A stretch of 9,560 bases of DNA from Ramlibacter sp. (lineage in GTDB: Bacteria > Pseudomonadota > Gammaproteobacteria > Burkholderiales > Burkholderiaceae_C): NCBI GenBank assembly GCA_021156245.1, contig JAJNBO010000060.1, positions 1-9,560 on the forward strand. The letters run 5' to 3'. The notes under the pieces are model-generated. The model worked only from the letters and a program-made list of their open reading frames with translations. It made no database searches and was not told where the DNA came from. The stretch's first letter is position 1. The number at the start of each line of letters is the position of its first letter. The position numbers and the translations under genes are program-made. Shown here piece by piece: positions 1-6,991 of this stretch.

Positions 1-1800
1 TTCCTGGGCCTCGCCACGCTGACCATCCTGGAGCTGGCGCGCCAGTTCATCGTGCGGCGCCATCCCGGGCAGGAGAACTTCAACTTCGAGGGCATCCCCC
101 TCGACGACCCGCACACCTACAAGCTGTTTTCCGACGGCAAGACCGAGGCGGTGTTCCAGTTCGAATCGCGGGGCATGCAGGGCATGCTGCGCGACGCGCG
201 GCCCACGCGCCTGGAAGACCTGATCGCCCTGAACGCGCTGTACCGCCCGGGCCCGATGGACCTGATCCCGAGCTTCGTGGCGCGCAAGCATGGCCGCGAG
301 CCGGTGGAGTACCCGCACCCCGCGGTGGCGGAGATGCTGAGCGAGACCTACGGGATCATGGTCTACCAGGAGCAGGTGATGCAGACCGCGCAGATCCTGG
401 GCGGCTACTCGCTCGGTGGCGCCGACCTGCTGCGTCGCGCCATGGGCAAGAAGAAGGCCGAGGAGATGGCCGTGCACCGGGAGCGCTTCCGCGCCGGTGC
501 CGAGAAGACGCACGGCATCCCGCAGGAGAAGGCGGACGAGGTCTTCGACCTGATGGAGAAGTTCGCGGGCTATGGCTTCAACAAGTCGCATGCCGCCGCG
601 TATTCCCTGCTGGCGTACCACACGGCCTGGCTGAAGGTCCATTTCACGGCGGAGTTCTACTGCGCCAACATGACCATCGAAATGGACAACACCGACAAGC
701 TGAAGGTGTTGTTCGAGGACGCGGTCAAGAATTTCGGCATCACCTTCGAGCCGCCCAACGTGAACCGGGGCACCTACAAGTTCGAGCCGATCTCCAACAA
801 GGAGGTGCGCTACGGACTGGGGGCGATCAAGGGCACCGGCCAGTCGGCGATCGAGGCCATCGTGGCCGCGCGCGAAGCGGGCGGGCCGTTCACCAGCCTG
901 TACGACTTCTGCTGCCGGGTGGACCGTTCGCGCATCAACAAGCGCACGGTGGAAGCCCTCATCAAGGCCGGCGCGTTCGACTCGCTGCAGATGAACCGCG
1001 CGGCGCTGGTCGCATCGATCGACCGTGCGTTCGACTTTGCCAACGCGGCGGAAGCCAACGCCAACCAAGGCGGGCTGTTCGACATGGGCGACTCGCACGC
1101 GGCCAGCCACGTGGAGCCGGAGCTGGTGGAAGCCATGCCCTGGGGCGTGAAGGAGCGGCTGTCCATGGAGAAGACGGCGATCGGCTTCTACCTGTCGGGC
1201 CACCTGTTCGACGAGGTGGAGCGCGAGGTGCGCCGCTTCGCCCGGCGCCGCATCGACGAACTGGTCGACACGCGCGAGCCGCTGCTGCTGGCGGGCATCG
1301 TCAACGACCTGCGCATCATCAACGGCCAGCGCGGCAAGCTGGCGCTGTTCAAGCTGGACGACAAGACCGACGTCATCGAGGCCGCGGCGGACGAGGGCGT
1401 GTTCAATCCGCACCGCGGCTGGTTCAAGGACGACGAGCTGATCGTCGTCATGGCGAAGCTGCAGCCGGACCGCTTCACCGGCGGCTTCCGCCTGAATGTC
1501 AACCAGATCTGGGACCTGGCCACCGCACGCTGCCGCTTCGGGAAATACCTGAAGGTCGCGGTGAACGGGCAGGTGCCCGACATCCAGCGCCTGCTGCGCG
1601 ACTTCCCAGCCAAGCGGGAGGTGTCGGAGCAGGGTGAGCTGGTGCGAGGGCTGGGCGTGCGCCTCCTGGTCCAGCGGGACGCGGCCCAGGCGGAACTGCA
1701 GCTTGGCGAGCAGGCCAAGTTCTATCCCAGCGACGCCGCCCTGGCGAGCTGGATGGCGCAGGCCCACGGCGGGCAGGCACAGATCGTGTACGAGAGCTAA
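1..1800 (+). CDS. dnaE: DNA polymerase III alpha subunit, C-terminal 599 residues (5' end outside window)
   Basis: Catalytic subunit of the replicative polymerase. The reading frame is open from base 1, so the N-terminal PHP domain and the first two catalytic aspartates (PDFDVDF-type motif) lie upstream of the window. Visible landmarks, numbered from the window edge, are the FESRGM motif (residues 54-59), the third catalytic aspartate in LEDLIALNALYRPGP (Asp73), the MVYQEQVM segment, and the GYGFNKSHAAAYSLLAY block (about 190-206) of the fingers. These are followed by a helix-hairpin-helix-like stretch with RSRINKRTVEALIKAGAFD (about 310-328) and an OB-fold-like region from about 428 (LLLAGIVNDLRI) to about 505. 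The C-terminus is complete, ending in YES and TAA, and matches normal DnaE rather than the DnaE2/ImuC type. No frameshift is seen. It is a conserved core gene flanking the accessory operon downstream. Confidence 0.97.
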   Translation, partial: FLGLATLTILELARQFIVRRHPGQENFNFEGIPLDDPHTYKLFSDGKTEAVFQFESRGMQGMLRDARPTRLEDLIALNALYRPGPMDLIPSFVARKHGREPVEYPHPAVAEMLSETYGIMVYQEQVMQTAQILGGYSLGGADLLRRAMGKKKAEEMAVHRERFRAGAEKTHGIPQEKADEVFDLMEKFAGYGFNKSHAAAYSLLAYHTAWLKVHFTAEFYCANMTIEMDNTDKLKVLFEDAVKNFGITFEPPNVNRGTYKFEPISNKEVRYGLGAIKGTGQSAIEAIVAAREAGGPFTSLYDFCCRVDRSRINKRTVEALIKAGAFDSLQMNRAALVASIDRAFDFANAAEANANQGGLFDMGDSHAASHVEPELVEAMPWGVKERLSMEKTAIGFYLSGHLFDEVEREVRRFARRRIDELVDTREPLLLAGIVNDLRIINGQRGKLALFKLDDKTDVIEAAADEGVFNPHRGWFKDDELIVVMAKLQPDRFTGGFRLNVNQIWDLATARCRFGKYLKVAVNGQVPDIQRLLRDFPAKREVSEQGELVRGLGVRLLVQRDAAQAELQLGEQAKFYPSDAALASWMAQAHGGQAQIVYES

Positions 1801-1835
1801 AGCACTCCAGCGACCCCCTGTCGTTACGTCTTTTT

Positions 1836-1858
1836 GCGGCAACTGACGAGTTGGCCGC
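1836..1858. other. Imperfect hairpin downstream of dnaE
   Basis: GCGG-CAACT (1836-1844), loop GACG, then AGTTG, a bulged G and CCGC (1849-1858) form nine base pairs with one bulge. Five T residues lie before the stem (1831-1835) and none follow on the plus strand, so it is not a standard intrinsic terminator in either direction. It could be a processing or attenuation element, or chance. Confidence 0.3.
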
Positions 1859-1924
1859 GGTTGCGCTGCTGCGCCACCAGAATTCCGTCAGCTCTTCCTT
1901 AGGCAAATCACCTGGGGGTGTGTG

Positions 1925-1940
1925 TGTGGGAAACCCCACA
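1925..1940. other. Small perfect hairpin after a GT run
   Basis: TGTGGG and CCCACA pair perfectly around an AAAC loop. The preceding CCTGGGGG-(GT)n stretch can form an alternative stem (CTG at 1912-1914 with CAG at 1939-1941, and GGG with CCC), so two mutually exclusive folds are possible. There is no T-run after it. Its function is unknown, and it lies about 150 bases upstream of the proposed start of the barrel gene. Confidence 0.35.
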
Positions 1941-2015
1941 GAAGTGCGCTGTCCTCAACCGTTTGGTCGATCCAGATGCGCGCTCGGCGTCCCGAGGTAG
2001 CCGTCGTCTTGAAAG

Positions 2016-2031
2016 TTGCAAATACTTACAA
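2016..2031. promoter_or_regulatory. Candidate operator: TTGCAA-N4-TTACAA direct repeat
   Basis: TTGCAAATACTTACAA contains two six-base half-sites in the same orientation, 10 bases apart (one helical turn). The flanking bases extend it to GTTG...CAAC, so it also reads as an imperfect palindrome. Tandem half-sites one turn apart are typical of OmpR/PhoB-family response regulators. Assigning it to that class is inference. It lies about 60 bases before the proposed start of the barrel gene in an AT-richer patch, which is a sensible position for control of the operon. Confidence 0.35.
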
Positions 2032-2091
2032 CCATCTCGACCGTCGGTGATCAGCCGGAGTCGATCCCAGGGGACTGAAGTTCAAACGGAA

Positions 2092-4290
2092 GTGGTACAC
2101 GGCAATGAAACAGCGTTCGCGTCCCGACTCCTGCCTCCCGCAGGCTGGCGCGGACGCGTGGGCGTTGTCGCCCTTGCAGTCGCGGCGGGATCCGCCTGGC
2201 CGCAGGAGCAGCCGGTGCGCGCCCAAGCCCAGGTGCAAAGCCTCGACCGCGCCGCTGCCGAGGAGGAGCGCATGAGGGCCGCAGGGGAGCTTCGGGAAGA
2301 GGGCTACCGCGACCGTGTGCTGGACACGCGCGACCCGCCGTCCGCCGCCGCGGATGACAAGCCGGACGCCGGCGGCTTCCGTACCTGGTCCGTGGAAACG
2401 CGAGCAGGCGCGGCCCGCACCGACGGCATGGTCCTGCGTTCCGCGACCGAGCTGGGCCAATCCTTCCGCTACCAGCACCAGACGGTCAGCCATGGCGCCT
2501 TCCAGATCGAAGCGGACTGGCGGCACGGTCCGGATTCCCCGGAATTCGCCGTCGGCAGCGTCTCCCCGGCCGGCCGGCGCAACAGCGCGCGCTGGACGCT
2601 GCGGAACTTCGGCTTTCCGCTGGACGCCCGCACGCTGGCCGATACGGCCGTGGGTGACATCTACAGCGAGGTCACGCAGGTTCTCGGCCGCACCTACCGG
2701 CTCTCCCTCGGCAGCAGCGTCGTGCGCGGCGCGAGCACGCGGATCGCGGGCGAGGGCTACGAAGTCCGTGCCGGGACGGGCCTGCGGGGAGCGCTGGCCG
2801 GATCGCCCTATGCCGGGTTCGAGCGCACGCGCGGCAGCCTCTCCTGGGCGGGCGGCAGCGTGCAGGTGTCTGACCAGGTCGGCGTGGGCGTCCAGGTCAA
2901 CCAGGCCAGCGGCATTCCGGCGTTCGGCGGCACTTTCCCGCTGGCCACCGGCAACGAGGACGTCACCAGCATCGCCGCCGGCGTGTCGTACACGTCGCCG
3001 GGCAGCGCGTCCGCACCGACGGCGCGCCTCGTCTACTTGCGCAGCCAGGCCGGGGCGCCCGGCCTGCCGCTGCAAGCCCAGGGCGGTTTCGTGGAGGGAA
3101 GCCTCCGCACCGGGGTGTACGGGCATGAAGCCGGCGCCTACGCCACCGACGCCAACCTGAGATTCGGCGACTACGCGCTGGGTAGCGCGAATCAGCATGG
3201 CGCTTACTGGCGCACCAACACTTCCGGGGCGCACCATTCCTGGTCCGCGGGAGTCGACTACGACGATCAGGGGGCGGATGCCCTGAACGCCGGCGCCGCC
3301 TCCCGCCGCGTCGGCGTCACTGGCAGCGCGCAGTACCGGTTCAGCCGGTGGGACACGGTGGGGGCCTATGCCAACGTCGGTTTCGCGCGCTACGACGGCA
3401 GTGCAGCGGGGTTCGTCGGCACGCAACGCAGCCTGAGCGGCAACGTGTTCTACCAGACGCGGTTCGGCAGCTGGATGCCTTCGCGTTTCCGCGTGAGCGT
3501 CTACCGTAACGAGCACCTGGTGGCCGACGACCTGCCTGCCACCGGCGAAGAGCTCGCCTGGGAGCAGGAATGGCTGCAGGGCGCGACCGACGACCTGCAG
3601 CGGCCGGAATTCAACACGATCGTCGCGGTGGCCCGCGACCGCAGCGCGGGGCGTACCGAGATCCAGCCGTCGGCGGGAGCCACCTTCCGCGTGTGGCCGC
3701 AGGCCGACTGGCTGCTGGCGGGCACGATCCGCTACACCGCCCGCGACAGCAACCTGTACAGCAGCCGCGGACTGTCCGGCACGCTCACGACCGAGAAGCC
3801 GTTGGCGGACGGCTGGCGCGTGGGCGCTGCCGTGAGCCTGAACCAGGCGGTCGTCCGCATCCCGGTGGGAGGCCTCGCGGAGCCCGAGGTGGTGCGCGGC
3901 AACGACCGCTCGGTGTCCGTCTACGTGCGCTGGGAAGGCGCCGCCGGCAGCACCCCGCAGGGCGTCGGCGTCCGCGAAGCCGGCAGCGCCGGCGCCGGCA
4001 GCGTCGGCGGCATCGTGTTCCTGGATGCCGACCAGGACGGCCGGCAGTCCCTCCATGAACTGGGTGCGGCCGGCGTCGAGGTGATCCTCGACCGCCGCTT
4101 CCGCACCGTCACCGACCGGTTCGGCCGGTTCGATTTCCCGCTGGTCGCCACGGGCCGGCACCAGCTGACGCTCACACCCGAAACCGTGCCGCTCCCCTGG
4201 GGCGTGTCACGGTCGCAGGACGTGCGCGTGGAAGTACCCCTGCGCGGCGAGGCGTTCGTACGCATCCCGGTCGTGCGGACAGGGGACTAA
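2092..4290 (+). CDS. Outer-membrane beta-barrel, usher-like, with C-terminal SdrD-B-like domain
   Basis: With the GTG start at 2092 the product is 732 aa. An n-region with arginines leads to a hydrophobic core (VGVVALAVAAGSA, about 23-35), so it is exported. A charged, probably helical segment (about 45-80, with AAAEEERMRAAGELREE) comes first. Residues about 95-620 then alternate polar and aromatic/hydrophobic strands, as in an outer-membrane barrel. A Gly/Ala/Ser linker follows, and at about 640-715 comes an SdrD-B/carboxypeptidase-regulatory-like fold with FLDADQDG, the VTDRFGRFDFP turn and a final ATGRHQLTL strand. It is first in an operon with a PapD-like chaperone and pilin-like proteins, so it probably fills the usher role. 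I cannot identify a typical usher N-terminal domain or plug. The start is uncertain: GTG 2092 has only a distant AGGGGA, a GTG at 2047 is possible, and the attractive ATG at 2105 is in another frame. Other surface or secretion roles remain possible. Confidence 0.8.
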   Translation: MVHGNETAFASRLLPPAGWRGRVGVVALAVAAGSAWPQEQPVRAQAQVQSLDRAAAEEERMRAAGELREEGYRDRVLDTRDPPSAAADDKPDAGGFRTWSVETRAGAARTDGMVLRSATELGQSFRYQHQTVSHGAFQIEADWRHGPDSPEFAVGSVSPAGRRNSARWTLRNFGFPLDARTLADTAVGDIYSEVTQVLGRTYRLSLGSSVVRGASTRIAGEGYEVRAGTGLRGALAGSPYAGFERTRGSLSWAGGSVQVSDQVGVGVQVNQASGIPAFGGTFPLATGNEDVTSIAAGVSYTSPGSASAPTARLVYLRSQAGAPGLPLQAQGGFVEGSLRTGVYGHEAGAYATDANLRFGDYALGSANQHGAYWRTNTSGAHHSWSAGVDYDDQGADALNAGAASRRVGVTGSAQYRFSRWDTVGAYANVGFARYDGSAAGFVGTQRSLSGNVFYQTRFGSWMPSRFRVSVYRNEHLVADDLPATGEELAWEQEWLQGATDDLQRPEFNTIVAVARDRSAGRTEIQPSAGATFRVWPQADWLLAGTIRYTARDSNLYSSRGLSGTLTTEKPLADGWRVGAAVSLNQAVVRIPVGGLAEPEVVRGNDRSVSVYVRWEGAAGSTPQGVGVREAGSAGAGSVGGIVFLDADQDGRQSLHELGAAGVEVILDRRFRTVTDRFGRFDFPLVATGRHQLTLTPETVPLPWGVSRSQDVRVEVPLRGEAFVRIPVVRTGD

Positions 4291-4335
4291 GCAGTACTCC
4301 CCGCACGCGTAGTCACATTCACCTAAGCATTAACT

Positions 4336-4342
4336 GAGAGGA
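4336..4342 (+). promoter_or_regulatory. Strong ribosome binding site of the first pilin-like gene
   Basis: GAGAGGA lies seven bases before the ATG at 4350. It is the best Shine-Dalgarno sequence in the operon, which fits high production of a major subunit. Confidence 0.7.
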
Positions 4343-4349
4343 CGTAACC

Positions 4350-5012
4350 ATGAAGAGACTTTCGAACTACCGCCTGGCCGCCGTTGCTTGCGCACTGGCC
4401 CTGGCTGCCACGGGCGCCGTCGCCGAACAAACGGTCGGCGTGCAGGACGGCGCATCCACCACGGACGCCGTCGCGACCGCGCGGGTGAACGTGCGCGTGC
4501 TCGTGCCGAAGATCGTGATCCTGCGCGTCGGCGACGCCGCGAACACGGTGCCGCAGATCGACTTCACCTACGGCATCACGGGTTTCGCGGCTCCCCAGGC
4601 CAGCGCTTCCTACACGGGCGCCATTCCCCCGGTCCTCGCCAGCACGACCACCGGTACGCTGGGCGCGTCCAACGCAGGTGTCGTGGTCGTGGGCGCGTGG
4701 ACGAACATGGCAGGCACCACGCTGACTTGCGCGCTGGGCGCCCTCGGCGGCTCGAGCGCTTTCTTCGCCGGCCCGACCACCGGCGGCGTTCCGGGCACAG
4801 CGGGCATCACGTGGGCCGTCGGTGGCGCCACCCCGCTGCCGCACCCGGGCACCAACAACAACCTGACCGACTGCAACGGCACCAACAGCAACACGCTCAC
4901 GGCGCGCACCGCGTACAACGGAACGTACACTTATGCGTCGAACCTGGTGGCGACCGACCTGAACCCGGGCACCTACGGCCTGACCGTGACCTACACCGCC
5001 ACCGCGCCCTGA
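4350..5012 (+). CDS. Exported pilin-like subunit, probable major subunit (paralog of the gene at 6988)
   Basis: The product is 220 aa. The signal peptide is clear (MKRLSNYRLAAVACALALAA, cleavage likely after GAVA at residue 25). After a short flexible stretch comes an alternating hydrophobic strand, ATARVNVRVLV (about 43-52), which looks like a donor strand. The motif IVILRVGDA, shared with the two other subunits, follows. The body is rich in Thr, Gly, Ala and beta-branched residues and has only two cysteines in the mature protein (C127, C175), a likely disulfide. The end, GTYGLTVTYTATAP, has the conserved Gly-Tyr and alternating pattern expected of a chaperone-bound last strand. It is 59 bases after the barrel gene and has the strongest ribosome binding site, so it is the best candidate for the main shaft protein. 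It does not match the classical FimA or spore coat U patterns well; alpha-type (class 5) fimbrial subunits are a distant resemblance. Confidence 0.8.
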   Translation: MKRLSNYRLAAVACALALAATGAVAEQTVGVQDGASTTDAVATARVNVRVLVPKIVILRVGDAANTVPQIDFTYGITGFAAPQASASYTGAIPPVLASTTTGTLGASNAGVVVVGAWTNMAGTTLTCALGALGGSSAFFAGPTTGGVPGTAGITWAVGGATPLPHPGTNNNLTDCNGTNSNTLTARTAYNGTYTYASNLVATDLNPGTYGLTVTYTATAP

Positions 5013-5013
5013 C

Positions 5014-5019
5014 AGGAAA
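5014..5019 (+). promoter_or_regulatory. Ribosome binding site supporting a TTG start
   Basis: AGGAAA follows immediately after the stop codon at 5012 and lies nine bases before the TTG at 5029. No ATG exists in frame upstream of the signal peptide, so this site favours TTG 5029 over the in-frame GTG at 5050, which has no such sequence before it. Confidence 0.55.
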
Positions 5020-5028
5020 CCGCTTGCC

Positions 5029-5676
5029 TTGAACGTCGCCACCCGCCTCGTGCGCCGGCTTGCCTGCCGGCGACTGCGCCCGCTCGTCCAGGGGCTGGCG
5101 GCCGCGGCGGTGCTGTGCGCATCTGCGCCCGCGGGGTCCGTGGTCACCACCGCGTGCTGCCACACGGGCGCCCGGGATGTCATCCTGCGGGTCGGCACCG
5201 CGACCGCCGGGACGATCGACGTGGTGCGTTTCGACGTGGGAGGCGGCACCACGGGCAACTCGCAGGCGGCCGCCCCCAACCCGCATGGCAACGGCGTGCC
5301 GGTGGCCGCGGCCACCGGGGCGGTGCCCGTGTACCTCCGCGTGCGGGCGCCTGCCAGCGTCCTGCCCCAGCAGATCACGGTCACGGTGTCTTCGCCTCCC
5401 AACCTGACCTGCGCGGCGGGTTGCGGAGCCGCGACCATCCCGTTCTCGCAAATCAGCTGGACGGTGACGAACCCGGCAGCCGGCGACTTTGTCGACGGCA
5501 TGCTCGGCGGCACCTCCACCATCCTGGGGCCGGTCAACTTCACCGGCTTCGTCTTCGGATTCGTCGGAGGCACCTACCAGGTGGACAACAATCTGAGCTT
5601 CTCGTTCGCGAACACCACGCCCTATGCGGCGGGCCGCTACACGGGGCGGGTGACGTATACCGTGACGCTGCCATGA
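5029..5676 (+). CDS. Divergent exported pilin-like subunit, possible tip subunit
   Basis: The product is 215 aa from a TTG start, 16 bases after the previous stop. The signal peptide has many arginines (RLVRRLACRRLRPLVQG) before LAAAAVLCASA, with cleavage near residues 33-36. The mature start is short, with a vicinal Cys43-Cys44 pair and then DVILRVGTA, the motif shared with the other two subunits. The alternating hydrophobic strand that precedes this motif in the paralogs is missing. The C-terminal half (QISWTVTNPA, GRYTGRVTYTVTLP) keeps the pilin-like last strand and somewhat resembles alpha-fimbrial subunits. A second cysteine pair is C128/C132. Lack of a donor strand would place it at the distal end of a fibre, though it has no room for a separate adhesin domain. 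The stop overlaps the next start (ATGA). Function is inferred from context and shared motifs. Confidence 0.72.
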   Translation: MNVATRLVRRLACRRLRPLVQGLAAAAVLCASAPAGSVVTTACCHTGARDVILRVGTATAGTIDVVRFDVGGGTTGNSQAAAPNPHGNGVPVAAATGAVPVYLRVRAPASVLPQQITVTVSSPPNLTCAAGCGAATIPFSQISWTVTNPAAGDFVDGMLGGTSTILGPVNFTGFVFGFVGGTYQVDNNLSFSFANTTPYAAGRYTGRVTYTVTLP

Positions 5677-6182
5677 GGGTGCTGCGCACTTTCGCCGTCG
5701 CGGCCGTGATGACCGCGCCCATTGCGGCTGCGGCCCTCACCGCGCGCCTGGACGACTCGCTGTCGCCCCGGGCCCAGGTGGTCGCGCCGCAGGTGGTCTC
5801 GGAACACGGGCGTCCGCTGGACGACATGCTGGCGGAGGCAGCGCCCCAGTTCGGCATCTCGAAGTTCGGGCGCGTGGAGTACCGTCTCGCGACCGCGCCG
5901 TACCTGGGCAAGCGGGCGCGCATCTACTACGTCGTTCCAACGTCGACGACCGGGCTGCGGTCGCCCGGCGGGCTGCGCATGACGTGGCGCGGCAACGGCA
6001 TTTTCGCGGACGGGAGTGCGCGCGGCGGCGAGCGCAGGCTGGTCTGGAGCGGCGTGGTCCGCGACCCGGTGATGCGGGAATCCCTGGACCTGACCATGGA
6101 AGTGAAGCTGAGCGAACTGATGCCGCGCGCCCGGGGCGGCGTTTCGGTGGAATCGTATTTCGAGATCGAGGTGGCGCCATGA
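5673..6182 (+). CDS. Exported 169-aa protein of unknown family in the fimbria-like operon
   Basis: The ATG overlaps the upstream stop (ATGA), so translation is probably coupled. A short signal peptide (MRVLRTFAVAAVMTAPIAAA) is likely cleaved near residue 21. The mature protein is about 148 aa and has no cysteine. It starts with a polar segment (SPRAQVVAPQVVSEHGRPLDDM), and from about residue 65 it is rich in predicted beta strands: GRVEYRLATAPYLGKRARIY, a Gly-rich turn region, RLVWSGVV, LDLTMEVKLSEL, and the final VSVESYFEIEVAP. The last strand resembles the closing strand of the pilin-like neighbours, so a minor pilus subunit or an assembly factor is possible. I do not recognise the family. 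Its stop overlaps the chaperone start. Confidence 0.75.
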   Translation: MRVLRTFAVAAVMTAPIAAAALTARLDDSLSPRAQVVAPQVVSEHGRPLDDMLAEAAPQFGISKFGRVEYRLATAPYLGKRARIYYVVPTSTTGLRSPGGLRMTWRGNGIFADGSARGGERRLVWSGVVRDPVMRESLDLTMEVKLSELMPRARGGVSVESYFEIEVAP

Positions 6183-6991
6183 TGGCGAGGACTCTTCGTC
6201 GGGCCGCGGCGCTCTTGCTGCTGCTGCCCTCCTGGGCCGCGGCCGGCCCGTTCGAACTGGGCGTCGCGCCTTCGCGCTTCGAGCTGGCTGCCAAGGCCGG
6301 CACGCGCGTGGGCCAGTCGCTGACCCTGCAGAACGTGAGTGACCAGTCCACCGACATCGCGGTGCGCACGCTGGATTGGGACATGACGCCCACTGGGGGC
6401 ATCACTTACCGGGAAGAACTGGCGCCGGGCAGCTGTCGCCCCTGGGTGGCGCTGGAGCGCCGCCGCCTGACCCTCGGCGCGCGCGCCCGCGGCAGCTACC
6501 GGTTCCAGGTCGACGTTCCGCCGGATGCGCCCCGGGGCGAGTGCCGGTTCATGATCGCCCTGGAGGGGGCGGAGCCCGCGACGACGAGCCGGCTCGGCTC
6601 CGGCGGAGCGGCGGTCAACCTTCCGGTGAGCGGCCGCATCGCGATCGCCGTGTACATCGCGGTGAACGGGGCGCAGCCCCGGCTGGAGGTCCAGAACCTG
6701 TCGACGCAGTCGGTCAACGGCCGGCGGCTCCCGACGGTCACCGTCACGAACACGGGCGATGCGCACGGGCGCCTCGATGGCGCGCTGGACGCGACGGATG
6801 CGCGCGGACAGAAGTTCGAGCTGGTGCCGGACGCGTCGCCGCTGCTGGCGGGCCAGACGCGGACGCTGGCTTTCACCGCGCGCACGAACGTGCCGAACCA
6901 GAAGCTGGAAGAACCGGCGTTCCCGATCAAGGCAAGTGGCCGGCTGGACTGGGAGAACGGAAGCTTCAAGCTGGAGGCCGAGTTCCAGTGA
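6179..6991 (+). CDS. PapD-like periplasmic pilus chaperone
   Basis: The product is 270 aa. It has a signal peptide (RRAAALLLLLPSWAAA, cleavage near residue 22) and two immunoglobulin-like domains. Domain 1 begins FELGVAPSRFEL and continues with GQSLTLQNVSDQSTDIAV and a tryptophan-containing strand (RTLDWDM). It then has WVALERRRLTLGARARGSYRFQV, PPDAPRGECRFMIAL, and a G1-like strand VSGRIAIAVYIAV (about 150-162), which in this family donates to pilin subunits. Domain 2 (about 165-270) carries TVTVTNTGDAHGRLDGAL and closes with SFKLEAEFQ. Cys86 and Cys122 could form a disulfide. The family binds subunits in the periplasm and delivers them to the usher. Two adjacent ATGs (6179, 6182) are possible; GAGGTG at 6168-6173 serves either. 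It overlaps the upstream stop and its own TGA overlaps the next GTG. A divergent, non-FimC type is likely. Confidence 0.85.
   Translation: MMARTLRRAAALLLLLPSWAAAGPFELGVAPSRFELAAKAGTRVGQSLTLQNVSDQSTDIAVRTLDWDMTPTGGITYREELAPGSCRPWVALERRRLTLGARARGSYRFQVDVPPDAPRGECRFMIALEGAEPATTSRLGSGGAAVNLPVSGRIAIAVYIAVNGAQPRLEVQNLSTQSVNGRRLPTVTVTNTGDAHGRLDGALDATDARGQKFELVPDASPLLAGQTRTLAFTARTNVPNQKLEEPAFPIKASGRLDWENGSFKLEAEFQ

Larger units (their letters stand above)
1801..2091. other. Intergenic leader between dnaE and the fimbria-like operon
   Basis: This stretch of 291 bases carries no gene that I can support. A weak CGAC/GTCG stem (1811-1823) followed by a T-run (1831-1835) might end dnaE transcription, but it is too small to be convincing. 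It also contains two hairpins (1836-1858 and 1925-1940), a short GT run (1918-1928) and a direct repeat (2016-2031), each listed separately. The frame of the downstream barrel gene stays open back to a GTG at 1918, but the extension has no protein-like character. The composition is visibly less GC-rich than the flanking genes around 2009-2040, as expected for a promoter region, yet I find no convincing -35/-10 pair at 17-base spacing. Confidence 0.6.

Noticed and set aside
1811..1835. Intrinsic terminator of dnaE (CGAC/GTCG stem plus T-run)
   Set aside because: The stem is only four base pairs and is separated from the T-run by several bases, which is too weak to annotate as a terminator.
1918..2091. 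N-terminal extension of the barrel protein to GTG 1918
   Set aside because: The extra 58 residues precede a clear signal peptide, contain no sensible structure and would run through the probable promoter and operator region.
2026..4161. 711-aa open frame on the minus strand opposite the barrel gene
   Set aside because: High GC content keeps antisense frames open. The translation is Arg/Ala/Gly/His-rich, lacks a fold-like pattern, and the plus-strand frame has clear signal peptide and domain motifs.
4323..5573. 416-aa open frame on the minus strand opposite two subunit genes
   Set aside because: Low-complexity composition-driven frame with no recognisable motif, antisense to well-supported exported proteins.
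6376..6987. Upstream extension of the last pilin-like gene within the chaperone gene
   Set aside because: The added segment is an alternative frame of the chaperone, with low-complexity Arg/Gly/Pro content. GTG 6988 has GGAGG ten bases before it and opens a normal signal peptide.
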